Shown here: piece after piece, positions 1-6,144 of the stretch
Numbering within the stretch: position 1 is the stretch's first letter
Layout: each line of letters opens with the position of its first letter
Assembly: GCA_013813135.1 (NCBI GenBank)
Contig: JACCSF010000415.1
Span: forward strand, 1 to 9,374
Reading direction: 5' to 3'
DNA from: Thermoleophilaceae bacterium
Lineage (GTDB): Bacteria; Actinomycetota; Thermoleophilia; Solirubrobacterales; Thermoleophilaceae
Length of the DNA stretch: 9,374 nt
Translations under genes and position numbers: made by a program
The notes under the pieces: generated by a model
Told to the model about the DNA's origin: nothing
What the model saw: the letters and a program-made list of their open reading frames with translations, nothing else
The model's database searches: none

Positions 1-1
1 G

Positions 2-328
2 CGCAAGCGCGGCGCCCGGCTCAAGGCGGTCGCCAAGACCCTGCTCGCGCTGGCCGTGCTCGCCGGGATCGGGACCGGCCTCTACGCGCTGTCGCGGCAG
101 GTCTACTTCATCGGCACCAATGACGCCGGGCTCGTGACGCTCTATCGGGGCGTGCCGTACCAGCTGCCCTTCGGCATCGACCTCTACGAAGCGGAGTACG
201 CGAGCGGGGTGCCGGCGCGCGCCATCCCCGGCACCCGCCGCCGGCGCGTGCTGGACCACGAGTGGCGCGGCCGCCAGGACGCCGACAACCTGCTGCGGAC
301 GCTCGAGCGAGGGCAGCTGTCCGGCTGA
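2..328 (+). CDS. pstP: PP2C-family Ser/Thr phosphatase, C-terminal part only (5' end outside window)
   Basis: Only the last 108 residues are present, read from base 2 to a TGA at 326-328. The catalytic PP2C domain lies upstream of the window. Visible are a basic stretch (RKRGARLKAVAK), one membrane-spanning segment (roughly residues 12-27 of the fragment), then a short outside domain beginning YFIGTNDAGLVTLYRGVPY. This pattern (Y-h-G-x-x-x-x-h-V-x-h-Y/F-R-G-h) is the extracytoplasmic tail seen in PstP-type actinobacterial phosphatases, where a cytoplasmic Mn-dependent PP2C domain dephosphorylates PknA/PknB-type kinases. The gene overlaps the rodA start by one base (TGATG), so it is in the same operon. 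The identification rests on the tail and on the order pstP-rodA-pbpA-pknB. Without the catalytic domain, activity cannot be judged from this window. Confidence 0.85.
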   Translation, partial: RKRGARLKAVAKTLLALAVLAGIGTGLYALSRQVYFIGTNDAGLVTLYRGVPYQLPFGIDLYEAEYASGVPARAIPGTRRRRVLDHEWRGRQDADNLLRTLERGQLSG

Positions 329-1767
329 TGTCCGCGCGCACTCGCGAACTGTTCGGGCTGATCCCGGTGTCGTTGCTCGTGGCGGCCGGCTTTGCCTCCG
401 TGCTGGCCACGCGCACCGAGGAGGTGAGCGACGCCACGCTCACCTACGGCGCGGTCTTCCTCGGCCTCTGCGTGATCGCTCACCTGTTCATCCGCGCCCG
501 CCTGCCCGACGCGGACCCGTACCTGTTTCCGCTCGCCGCGCTGCTCGCCGCGATCGGCCTCGTACTGATCTACCGGATCGACCCTGAGTTCGCGCGCGAG
601 CAGGCGCAATGGTTCGTGGTCGGGCTCGTCTTCTTCTGCGCCACCATCCTGGCGATCCACGACCACCACGTGCTCGAGCGCTACCGCTACACGATCGCGG
701 CGGTGGGCATCGCCCTGCTCGCGATGCCGCGCCTGCCGGGCATCGGGGAGCAGATCCACGGCGCCTTCCTCGCGATCAAGCTCGGGCCGATCCAGTTCCA
801 GCCTGCCGAGTTCGCGAAGCTCGCGATCATCGTCTTCCTCGCGAGCTACCTGCGCGAGACGGGCGACATCCTCGTGCGTGCGCGGCTGCGGCCACTCCCG
901 GCCACCAACCAGCTGCTGCTGTTCGGCCTGCCCGCGGTGGGCACCGTGCTGGCGATCCTCGTGCTCGGCCTGGGCCCGGCAGGCTCGGCGCTGCTGGTCG
1001 TGTTCGTCGCGTCGCTGGTGGCGGTGCTGCGCGAGCGGCCCTCGCCGAAGCACTTCGGCCCCCTGCTGCTCGTCTGGGGGCTCGCGATGCTGATGCTGAT
1101 CTTCATCCGCGACCTGGGCAGCTCGCTGATGTTCTTCGGCGGCTTTCTCGTGCTGCTCTACGTGGCCACCAGCCGCCTGTCGCTGGTCGGGGTGGGGGCG
1201 ACGATGTTCTTCGGCGGCGCCTTCTTTCTCGCGCGCAACGTGAACCACGTGCAGGAGCGCGTGGACATCTGGATCGACCCCTTCAAGCCCGGGGTGGTGA
1301 ACGACGAGGGCTACCAGATCGCGCAGTCGCTCTTCGCCCAGGCGGACGGGGGGCTGTTCGGGCAGGGGTTCGGCGAGGCCTTGATCAGTTTCGGCGGGAC
1401 CTCGCTGCTGCCGGCGGCGCACACGGACCTGATCTATGCCGTGCTCGTAAACGAGGCGGGCCTGTTCGGGGCCGCCGGCGTGCTCGGGGCCTACCTGCTG
1501 TTCGCCTACCGCGGCTTCAAGACGGCGACGGTCGCCCCCGACGGCTTCTCGAAGCTGCTCGCCGTCGGGCTGACTGCGGTCTTCGCGCTGCAGGTGTTCG
1601 TGATCGTCGGCGGCGTTACGCGCGTGATCCCGCTCACCGGCGTGACGCTGCCGTTCGTGTCCTACGGCGGCAGCTCGATCGTGGCCAACATGGTCCTGCT
1701 GGCGTTGCTGCTGGTCGTTTCCGACCACGCCAGGGCGGACCGGATTCGACGAGGCGGGCTGGTGTGA
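328..1767 (+). CDS. rodA: SEDS-family peptidoglycan glycosyltransferase RodA
   Basis: 479-residue polytopic membrane protein with at least twelve hydrophobic segments by eye. SEDS proteins polymerise lipid II into glycan strands, working with a partner class B PBP. Family marks: FQPAEFAKLAIIVF near the middle, then RDLGSSLMFF, then WIDPF...GYQIAQSLFAQADGGLFGQGFGEA, then LPAAHTDLIYAVLVNEAGL, and near the end GGVTRVIPLTGVTLPFVSYGGSS. The Asp of HTD (D367) aligns with the catalytic D262 of E. coli RodA. The end of the protein resembles mycobacterial RodA more than FtsW, and the length (about 470-480) fits that branch. I chose ATG 328 because it overlaps the upstream TGA by one base. The frame stays open to 262, but that would add an Arg/Ala/Pro-rich extension lying over pstP. 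A GAGGG lies at 309-313, rather far from the start. The next gene is its likely PBP partner. Confidence 0.93.
   Translation: MSARTRELFGLIPVSLLVAAGFASVLATRTEEVSDATLTYGAVFLGLCVIAHLFIRARLPDADPYLFPLAALLAAIGLVLIYRIDPEFAREQAQWFVVGLVFFCATILAIHDHHVLERYRYTIAAVGIALLAMPRLPGIGEQIHGAFLAIKLGPIQFQPAEFAKLAIIVFLASYLRETGDILVRARLRPLPATNQLLLFGLPAVGTVLAILVLGLGPAGSALLVVFVASLVAVLRERPSPKHFGPLLLVWGLAMLMLIFIRDLGSSLMFFGGFLVLLYVATSRLSLVGVGATMFFGGAFFLARNVNHVQERVDIWIDPFKPGVVNDEGYQIAQSLFAQADGGLFGQGFGEALISFGGTSLLPAAHTDLIYAVLVNEAGLFGAAGVLGAYLLFAYRGFKTATVAPDGFSKLLAVGLTAVFALQVFVIVGGVTRVIPLTGVTLPFVSYGGSSIVANMVLLALLLVVSDHARADRIRRGGLV
1751..1754 (+). promoter_or_regulatory. Ribosome binding site of pbpA
   Basis: GAGG nine bases before GTG 1764. 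It supports the GTG start inside the end of rodA rather than any earlier codon in the same open frame, which stays open far upstream into rodA. Confidence 0.6.
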
Positions 1768-3218
1768 ACGCCCAGATCCGCAACGTCTACGGGCTCTTCA
1801 TCCTGCTGTTCGCCCTGCTCGTCGGCTTCACGTCGTACTGGGCCGTGCTCGACGCCAAGGGGCTGGAGGACAACCCCGACAACCGCCGCGCGCTGATCGA
1901 GGAGCAGACGATTCCGCGGGGGCTGATCTTCGCCCGCGACGGCCGCACCAGGATTGCCGCGAACCGCGCTGAGAACCGCGGCGACGCCCGCGTGTTCGTA
2001 CGCGAGTATCCGCAGGGCGGGCTGTTCGCCCACCCGATCGGCTACTCCTTCCTACGGAACGGCCGCCGCAGCCTGGAGCAGTCGCGCAACGACGAGCTGG
2101 CCGGGGAGGAGAACGAGTTCGAGTCGATCTTCGCCGGGCTCGAGGGCCGCGACCGCGAGGGCAGCGACGTGGTCACGAACCTGGACGTTGCGGGCACCGA
2201 GGCTGCTGTGACGGGCCTGGCCGAGCGCAAGGGCGGCGTGGTGGCGATCGAGCCGCAGACCGGCAAGGTGCGCGTGATGGTCTCGATCCCCGAGTACGAC
2301 CCCAACCTGATCCCGACGGACTTTCGCGCCCTCGACACCGATCCGGACAAGCCGACGTTCAACCGCACGACGCAGGAGCTGTATCCGCCTGGGTCGACCT
2401 TCAAGGTGGTCACAGCCACGGCGGCTCTGGACACCGGCAAGGTCACCCCGGAGACGATCATCGACGGCTCCTCGCCGAAGGAGATCAGCGGCGTGGCGCT
2501 GGCCAACTCGGGCGGGCAGAGCTTCGGGCCGATCTCGTTCACCGACGGGCTGACCAACTCCGTCAACACCGTGTTCGCCCAGGTGGGCGAGCGCGTCGGG
2601 CCCGCGACGCTCGTGGAGTACATGAAGCGCTACGGCTTCTTCGCGGATCCTGAGCTCGACTACCCGAGCTTCCAGATGATCCCGAGCGGCATCCGCAGGA
2701 ACGGCACGCAGTACGTACAGGACGGCTTCGATGCAGGGCGCGTGGCGATCGGACAGGGCGGCAGCGAGGGCGCCGTCGAGGCCACGCCGATGCAGATGGC
2801 GCTGGTCGCCGCGGGGATCGCGAACGGCGGCAGGCTGATGAAGCCGCGCCTGACCGATCGCATCGTGGGCAAGGACGGACGCGTGAAGGAGCGCATCGAG
2901 CCCGATCTCCAGTCCGAGGTCATGAAGCCGGAGACGGCCGCCCAGCTGACCGAGATGATGAGCCGCGTGGTGGAGGAGGGCACGGGCACCGCCGCGGCGC
3001 TGTCCGGGGTCCGCGTGGCCGGCAAGACCGGCACGGCGGAGGTGGGCGCCAACCGGGAGTTCACCCAGCCCTGGTTCATCTGCTTCGCGCCGGTCGAGAA
3101 CCCGCGCCTGGCCGTGGCGGTGACGCTGGAGCGCCAGCCGGCCGGCTCGCAGGGCGGCACGGTGGCAGCGCCGATCGCGCGCGACGTGCTCGAGGCGCTG
3201 CTCGGAGGCGGGCTGTGA
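1764..3218 (+). CDS. pbpA: Class B penicillin-binding protein (transpeptidase), PbpA type
   Basis: 484 residues, close to mycobacterial PbpA. The short cytoplasmic end leads into one membrane anchor (about residues 8-27, YGLFILLFALLVGFTSYW). The pedestal domain opens with IPRGLIFARDGR, the usual RG-h-I-x-x-R-x-G mark of class B PBPs. The transpeptidase domain carries all three active-site motifs: S211-T-F-K (acyl-enzyme serine), S266-V-N268 and K421-T-G-T. It therefore should be an active DD-transpeptidase crosslinking peptidoglycan outside the membrane, and a beta-lactam target. There is no PASTA domain and no glycosyltransferase domain, so it depends on a polymerase, presumably the adjacent RodA. 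The GTG start at 1764 overlaps the rodA stop by four bases (GTGA) and has a GAGG before it; an in-frame extension upstream would only overwrite rodA. The end of the protein (TQPWFICFAP, then APIARDVLEALLG) matches the mycobacterial homologue well. Confidence 0.94.
   Translation: MNAQIRNVYGLFILLFALLVGFTSYWAVLDAKGLEDNPDNRRALIEEQTIPRGLIFARDGRTRIAANRAENRGDARVFVREYPQGGLFAHPIGYSFLRNGRRSLEQSRNDELAGEENEFESIFAGLEGRDREGSDVVTNLDVAGTEAAVTGLAERKGGVVAIEPQTGKVRVMVSIPEYDPNLIPTDFRALDTDPDKPTFNRTTQELYPPGSTFKVVTATAALDTGKVTPETIIDGSSPKEISGVALANSGGQSFGPISFTDGLTNSVNTVFAQVGERVGPATLVEYMKRYGFFADPELDYPSFQMIPSGIRRNGTQYVQDGFDAGRVAIGQGGSEGAVEATPMQMALVAAGIANGGRLMKPRLTDRIVGKDGRVKERIEPDLQSEVMKPETAAQLTEMMSRVVEEGTGTAAALSGVRVAGKTGTAEVGANREFTQPWFICFAPVENPRLAVAVTLERQPAGSQGGTVAAPIARDVLEALLGGGL
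3204..3208 (+). promoter_or_regulatory. Ribosome binding site of pknB
   Basis: GGAGG six bases before GTG 3215, the strongest Shine-Dalgarno match in the operon. It fixes the kinase start at the GTGA overlap with pbpA. Confidence 0.7.
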
Positions 3219-5119
3219 CCGAGGTCGCCGACAACACGCTGGTCGACAGCCGCTACCGGATCGTGCGCCGCATCGGCTCGGGCGGGATGGCCGACGTCTA
3301 CGCCGCCGAGGACACCCACCTCGGCCGCCAGGTGGCGCTCAAGGTGCTGCACAGGCGCTTCGCCCAGGACCAGGAGTTCGTGGAGCGCTTCCGGCGCGAG
3401 GCGAGCGCCGCCGCGAGCCTGCAGCACCCGAACGTGGTGGGCGTTTTCGACCGCGGCCGCCATGACGGGACCTACTACATCGCGATGGAGCACCTGCCGG
3501 GCCGCACGCTCAAGGAGATCGTGACGACGGAGGCGCCGCTGGCGCAGGAGCGCGTGGTGGACCTCGGGGTGCAGATCCTGCAGGCTGCAGGCTTCGCGCA
3601 CCGCCACGGCGTGATCCATCGCGACTTCAAGCCTCACAACGTGATCATGGACGACCGCGGCGGCGTGAAGGTGACCGACTTCGGCATCGCACGGGCCGGC
3701 GCATCGGAGATGACGGAGACCGGCTCGATCATGGGCACGGCGCAGTATCTGTCGCCCGAGCAGGCCCAGGGCCACGCGGTCACGGCGGCCTCCGACCTCT
3801 ACTCGATCGGGGTGATGCTCTACGAGATGATCGCGGGGCGGCTGCCGTTCGACGGCGACAGCGCCGTATCGGTGGCGCTCAAGCACCTCTCGGAGCCGCC
3901 CCCGCCGATCTCCCAGTTCCGCCCCGACGTGAGCCCGGCGCTCGAGTCCGTCGTGATGGCGGCGCTCGCCAAGGACCCGGCGCACCGCTGGCAGTCGGCG
4001 GACGACTTCGCCGAGGCGCTGCAGGCCGCCGGCGCCCAGATCGAGCACGGCGTGCCGGTCGGCCAGGACACGGCGGCCTTCGCGCCGGTGCCGGTGCCGG
4101 TGCCGGTCGGCCACGGCGGGGAGTCGCCGCCGACGCTGCCTCCGGCAGTGCCGCCGCCCGGCGAGCCGCGGCCCGAACGCAGGCGACGCTGGCCGTGGTT
4201 CACGATCGGGCTGCTGACAGTCGCCCTGGCCGGCTTCCTGATCTACCTCGCTGTCGCCGCCCTGACGGCGGCCGACACCCGCGAGGTGCCGCGCGTGGTG
4301 GGCAAGCAGCTCCTGGAGGCGCGCCAGATGCTCGAGCGCGCCGGCTTCGAGGTGGCGGAATCGCACGTGCGCAGCCCGGCCCCTTTCGACCAGGTGATCG
4401 ACCAGGACCCGAACGGGCGCGAGGAGGCAGAGGAGGGTTCGACTGTCGTGCTGGAGATCTCCGGCGGGCCCGGCACGGTGCGAGTGCCGACCGTGCGCGG
4501 GCTGCCCCAGGCCGTGGCCATCGAGGCGCTCGACAAGAGGGACCTGGCGGCGACGGCTGACCGCCGGCCCTCCGAGAACATCGAGAAGGGCATCGCCATC
4601 CGCACCGTTCCGGCCGCCGGCGAGGAGGTCGAGCGCGGCGAGCGCATCCAGCTGTTCGTGAGCTCGGGGCCCGAGCAGGTGGAGGTGCCGGACGTGACCG
4701 GCCTCTCGCGAGACTCCGCGGAGGACCTGCTTGCCAAGGCCGGACTCGAGATCGCCGTGGAGGAGCGCGAGTCCGAGGAGCCAGAGGACGATGTGATCGC
4801 CCAGAACCCGGCCGCCGGGACGGAGGTCGAGCGCGGCTCCGCGGTCACGATCACGGTGTCGACCGGCATCGAGATGGTCAGCGTGCCGAACGTCGTGGGC
4901 CTGAGCCGCCGCGACGCGGCGCAGCAGTTGCGCTCGGTCGGCCTCGTGCCTGCGCAGCGGGATGTGGACGTGACCGACCCAGGCCAGGACGGCGCCGTGA
5001 TCGACCAGCGCCCCGCCGCGGGCATCGAGGTCGAGAAGGGTCGCGACGTCGTGATCATGGTCGGGGTCCTGATCCAGGACGACGTGCTCACGCCGGGTGA
5101 GCCCGAGGCCACGCCGTGA
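3215..5119 (+). CDS. pknB: Transmembrane Ser/Thr protein kinase with four PASTA domains
   Basis: 634 residues. The cytoplasmic kinase domain (about 12-275) is complete: glycine loop G21-S-G-G-M-A-D-V28, VALK lysine K43, helix-C glutamate E62, HRDFKPHN with catalytic D137, DFG at D155, and SPE at 180-182. Activation-loop T167 and T169 line up with the autophosphorylated T171/T173 of M. tuberculosis PknB, in front of a shared GTAQYLSPEQA. A Pro-rich linker (about 280-325) precedes one membrane helix (about 327-350). Four PASTA domains follow outside the cell, starting near residues 356, 422, 489 and 555, each with a VP-x-V-x-G-type opening except the more diverged first (VPRVVGK). PASTA repeats of this family bind muropeptides or lipid II and control kinase activity. 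The kinase is expected to phosphorylate wall-synthesis and division proteins and to be reversed by the phosphatase heading the operon. The PhE in place of Leu/Val in HRDFK is tolerated in the family. Confidence 0.95.
   Translation: MTEVADNTLVDSRYRIVRRIGSGGMADVYAAEDTHLGRQVALKVLHRRFAQDQEFVERFRREASAAASLQHPNVVGVFDRGRHDGTYYIAMEHLPGRTLKEIVTTEAPLAQERVVDLGVQILQAAGFAHRHGVIHRDFKPHNVIMDDRGGVKVTDFGIARAGASEMTETGSIMGTAQYLSPEQAQGHAVTAASDLYSIGVMLYEMIAGRLPFDGDSAVSVALKHLSEPPPPISQFRPDVSPALESVVMAALAKDPAHRWQSADDFAEALQAAGAQIEHGVPVGQDTAAFAPVPVPVPVGHGGESPPTLPPAVPPPGEPRPERRRRWPWFTIGLLTVALAGFLIYLAVAALTAADTREVPRVVGKQLLEARQMLERAGFEVAESHVRSPAPFDQVIDQDPNGREEAEEGSTVVLEISGGPGTVRVPTVRGLPQAVAIEALDKRDLAATADRRPSENIEKGIAIRTVPAAGEEVERGERIQLFVSSGPEQVEVPDVTGLSRDSAEDLLAKAGLEIAVEERESEEPEDDVIAQNPAAGTEVERGSAVTITVSTGIEMVSVPNVVGLSRRDAAQQLRSVGLVPAQRDVDVTDPGQDGAVIDQRPAAGIEVEKGRDVVIMVGVLIQDDVLTPGEPEATP
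4084..4107 (+). repeat. Four tandem GCCGGT hexamers in pknB
   Basis: Perfect 6-bp unit repeated four times, encoding alternating Pro-Val (residues 291-298 of PknB) in the linker between kinase domain and membrane helix. Such a tract could change length by slippage without breaking the frame, shifting the linker by two residues per unit. Confidence 0.8.
5105..5108 (+). promoter_or_regulatory. Ribosome binding site of ddl
   Basis: GAGG seven bases before GTG 5116, within the last codons of pknB. It supports the GTG start at the GTGA overlap. Confidence 0.55.
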
Positions 5120-6066
5120 AGGTCGCCGTGCTGGGTGGCGGGCGCTCGAGCGAGCATGACGTGTCGCTGGCCTCGGCCGCATCTGTGCGGACGGGGCTGG
5201 AGGAGGGCGGCCACGAGCCGATCGAGGTGCTGATCGAGCGCGACGGGCGCTGGATGCGCAACGGCGAGCCGCTGGAGCTGGAGCCCTCCGGCGGCCTGCT
5301 CGACGCCGCTGCCGTCTTTCCCGTCTTGCACGGTCCGTTCGGCGAGGACGGCACCGTGCAGGGGCTGCTCGAGCTGCTTGACGTGCCGTACGTGGGCGCC
5401 GGCGTGCTCGCGTCGTCGCTATCGATGGACAAGGCGCTGTTCAAGGACCTGATGGCGGCGCACGGCGTGCCGCAGGTGGACTATGCGGTGATGCGCGACG
5501 GCGGCGAGCCGAGCACGCTCGGTCCGCCGGTCTTCGTGAAGCCGGCGCGCCTCGGCTCCTCGGTCGGGATCTCAAAGGCGGTCAGCGAGGTGGAGCTGGA
5601 CCGGGCCCTCGAAATCGCCTTCGACCACGACCCGGTGGTGGTCGTGGAGAGGATGGTCACGGCGATGGAGGTGGAGTGCTCGGTGCTCGGCAACGGCGAC
5701 CCTCAGGCGTCGACACCGGGAGAGATCGTCGTCAAGGGGAGCGACTGGTACGACTACGAGGCGAAGTACACCGACGGCGGGATGGAGCTGGTGGTGCCGG
5801 CCCGCACGGCGCACCTGGAGGAGGTGCGGCGGCTCGCGGTCGAGGTCTTCAAGATCGTCGGCTGCGCGGGCCTGGCGCGAGTCGACTTCTTCGTCACCGA
5901 GGACGGCGTGCTCGTGAACGAGCTGAACACGATCCCCGGCTTCACCGCCACGAGCGTGTACGCGAAGCTGTGGGACGCGAGCGGGGTGCCCTACCCCGAG
6001 CTGCTGGACCGGCTGCTGACGCTGGCGGTGGAGCGCCACGCCGAAGAGCGCCGCTACCGGCATTAG
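5116..6066 (+). CDS. ddl: D-alanine--D-alanine ligase
   Basis: 316-residue ATP-grasp enzyme joining two D-Ala in the cytoplasm to make the dipeptide added to the peptidoglycan stem by MurF. The size is close to the short E. coli DdlB form. Motifs in order: GGGRSSEHDVSL (residues 7-18; E13 corresponds to the substrate-binding Glu), HGPFGEDGTVQG, SMDKALFK, VFVKPARLGSSVGISK (ATP binding), ERMV...EVECSVLG, the omega-loop YDYEAKY with K217-Y218, and the metal-binding set D257, E269 and N271 in VDFF...NELNTIPG. The Lys-Tyr pair in the omega-loop is the D-Ala-D-Ala pattern; D-Ala-D-Lac ligases of the VanA type lack this tyrosine. So vancomycin resistance through D-Lac is not suggested. The GTG start overlaps the pknB stop by four bases. 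Having ddl as last gene ties precursor supply to the polymerase, transpeptidase and sensor kinase upstream. Confidence 0.95.
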   Translation: MKVAVLGGGRSSEHDVSLASAASVRTGLEEGGHEPIEVLIERDGRWMRNGEPLELEPSGGLLDAAAVFPVLHGPFGEDGTVQGLLELLDVPYVGAGVLASSLSMDKALFKDLMAAHGVPQVDYAVMRDGGEPSTLGPPVFVKPARLGSSVGISKAVSEVELDRALEIAFDHDPVVVVERMVTAMEVECSVLGNGDPQASTPGEIVVKGSDWYDYEAKYTDGGMELVVPARTAHLEEVRRLAVEVFKIVGCAGLARVDFFVTEDGVLVNELNTIPGFTATSVYAKLWDASGVPYPELLDRLLTLAVERHAEERRYRH

Positions 6067-6082
6067 CCGGGCCGCCGGCCGC

Positions 6083-6100
6083 CTCGCCCGGAGGGGCGGG
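6083..6100. terminator. GC-rich hairpin after ddl, possible terminator
   Basis: Five perfect pairs (CGCCC at 6085-6089 with GGGCG at 6094-6098), loop GGAG, plus one G-T and one G-C pair outside, 17 bases behind the ddl stop. There is no T-run on either strand. A weaker five-pair hairpin (GCCGG 6066-6070 with CCGGC 6075-6079) sits directly before it on the stop codon. Confidence 0.35.
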
Positions 6101-6121
6101 CGAAGCCGATCTTCACGCTGC

Positions 6122-6141
6122 CCGGGGGCACGAGCCCCCGG
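6122..6141. terminator. Strong hairpin in the convergent gap, possible bidirectional terminator
   Basis: Perfect eight-pair stem, CCGGGGGC (6122-6129) with GCCCCCGG (6134-6141), around an ACGA tetraloop. It lies three bases beyond the stop of the minus-strand kinase and 55 bases beyond the stop of ddl, where a shared terminator for converging genes would be expected. The T-tract of a classical intrinsic terminator is missing on both strands, so this would be the U-less hairpin type proposed for high-GC actinobacteria. Confidence 0.5.
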
Positions 6142-6144
6142 ATG

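Noticed and set aside
262..327. Upstream extension of rodA to an earlier start at 262
   Set aside because: Adds a 22-residue Arg/Pro/Ala-rich piece over the end of pstP; ATG 328 at the TGATG overlap is the natural start.
184..1728. 514-residue open frame antisense to rodA
   Set aside because: Product is His/Arg/Glu/Gln-rich low-complexity sequence typical of the shadow of a high-GC gene; the plus-strand frame has all the SEDS motifs.
609..1763. Long upstream extension of the pbpA frame
   Set aside because: It lies entirely within rodA and is Arg/Ala-rich; class B PBPs begin just before the membrane anchor, as GTG 1764 does.
2660..5182. 840-residue open frame antisense to pbpA and pknB
   Set aside because: Crosses two real genes, has no recognisable domain and shows the usual Arg/His/Ala bias of antisense frames at about 70% GC.
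5755..5790. Possible D-Ala-D-Lac (glycopeptide resistance) ligase
   Set aside because: The omega-loop keeps the Lys-Tyr pair (AKY, residues 216-218) of D-Ala-D-Ala ligases.
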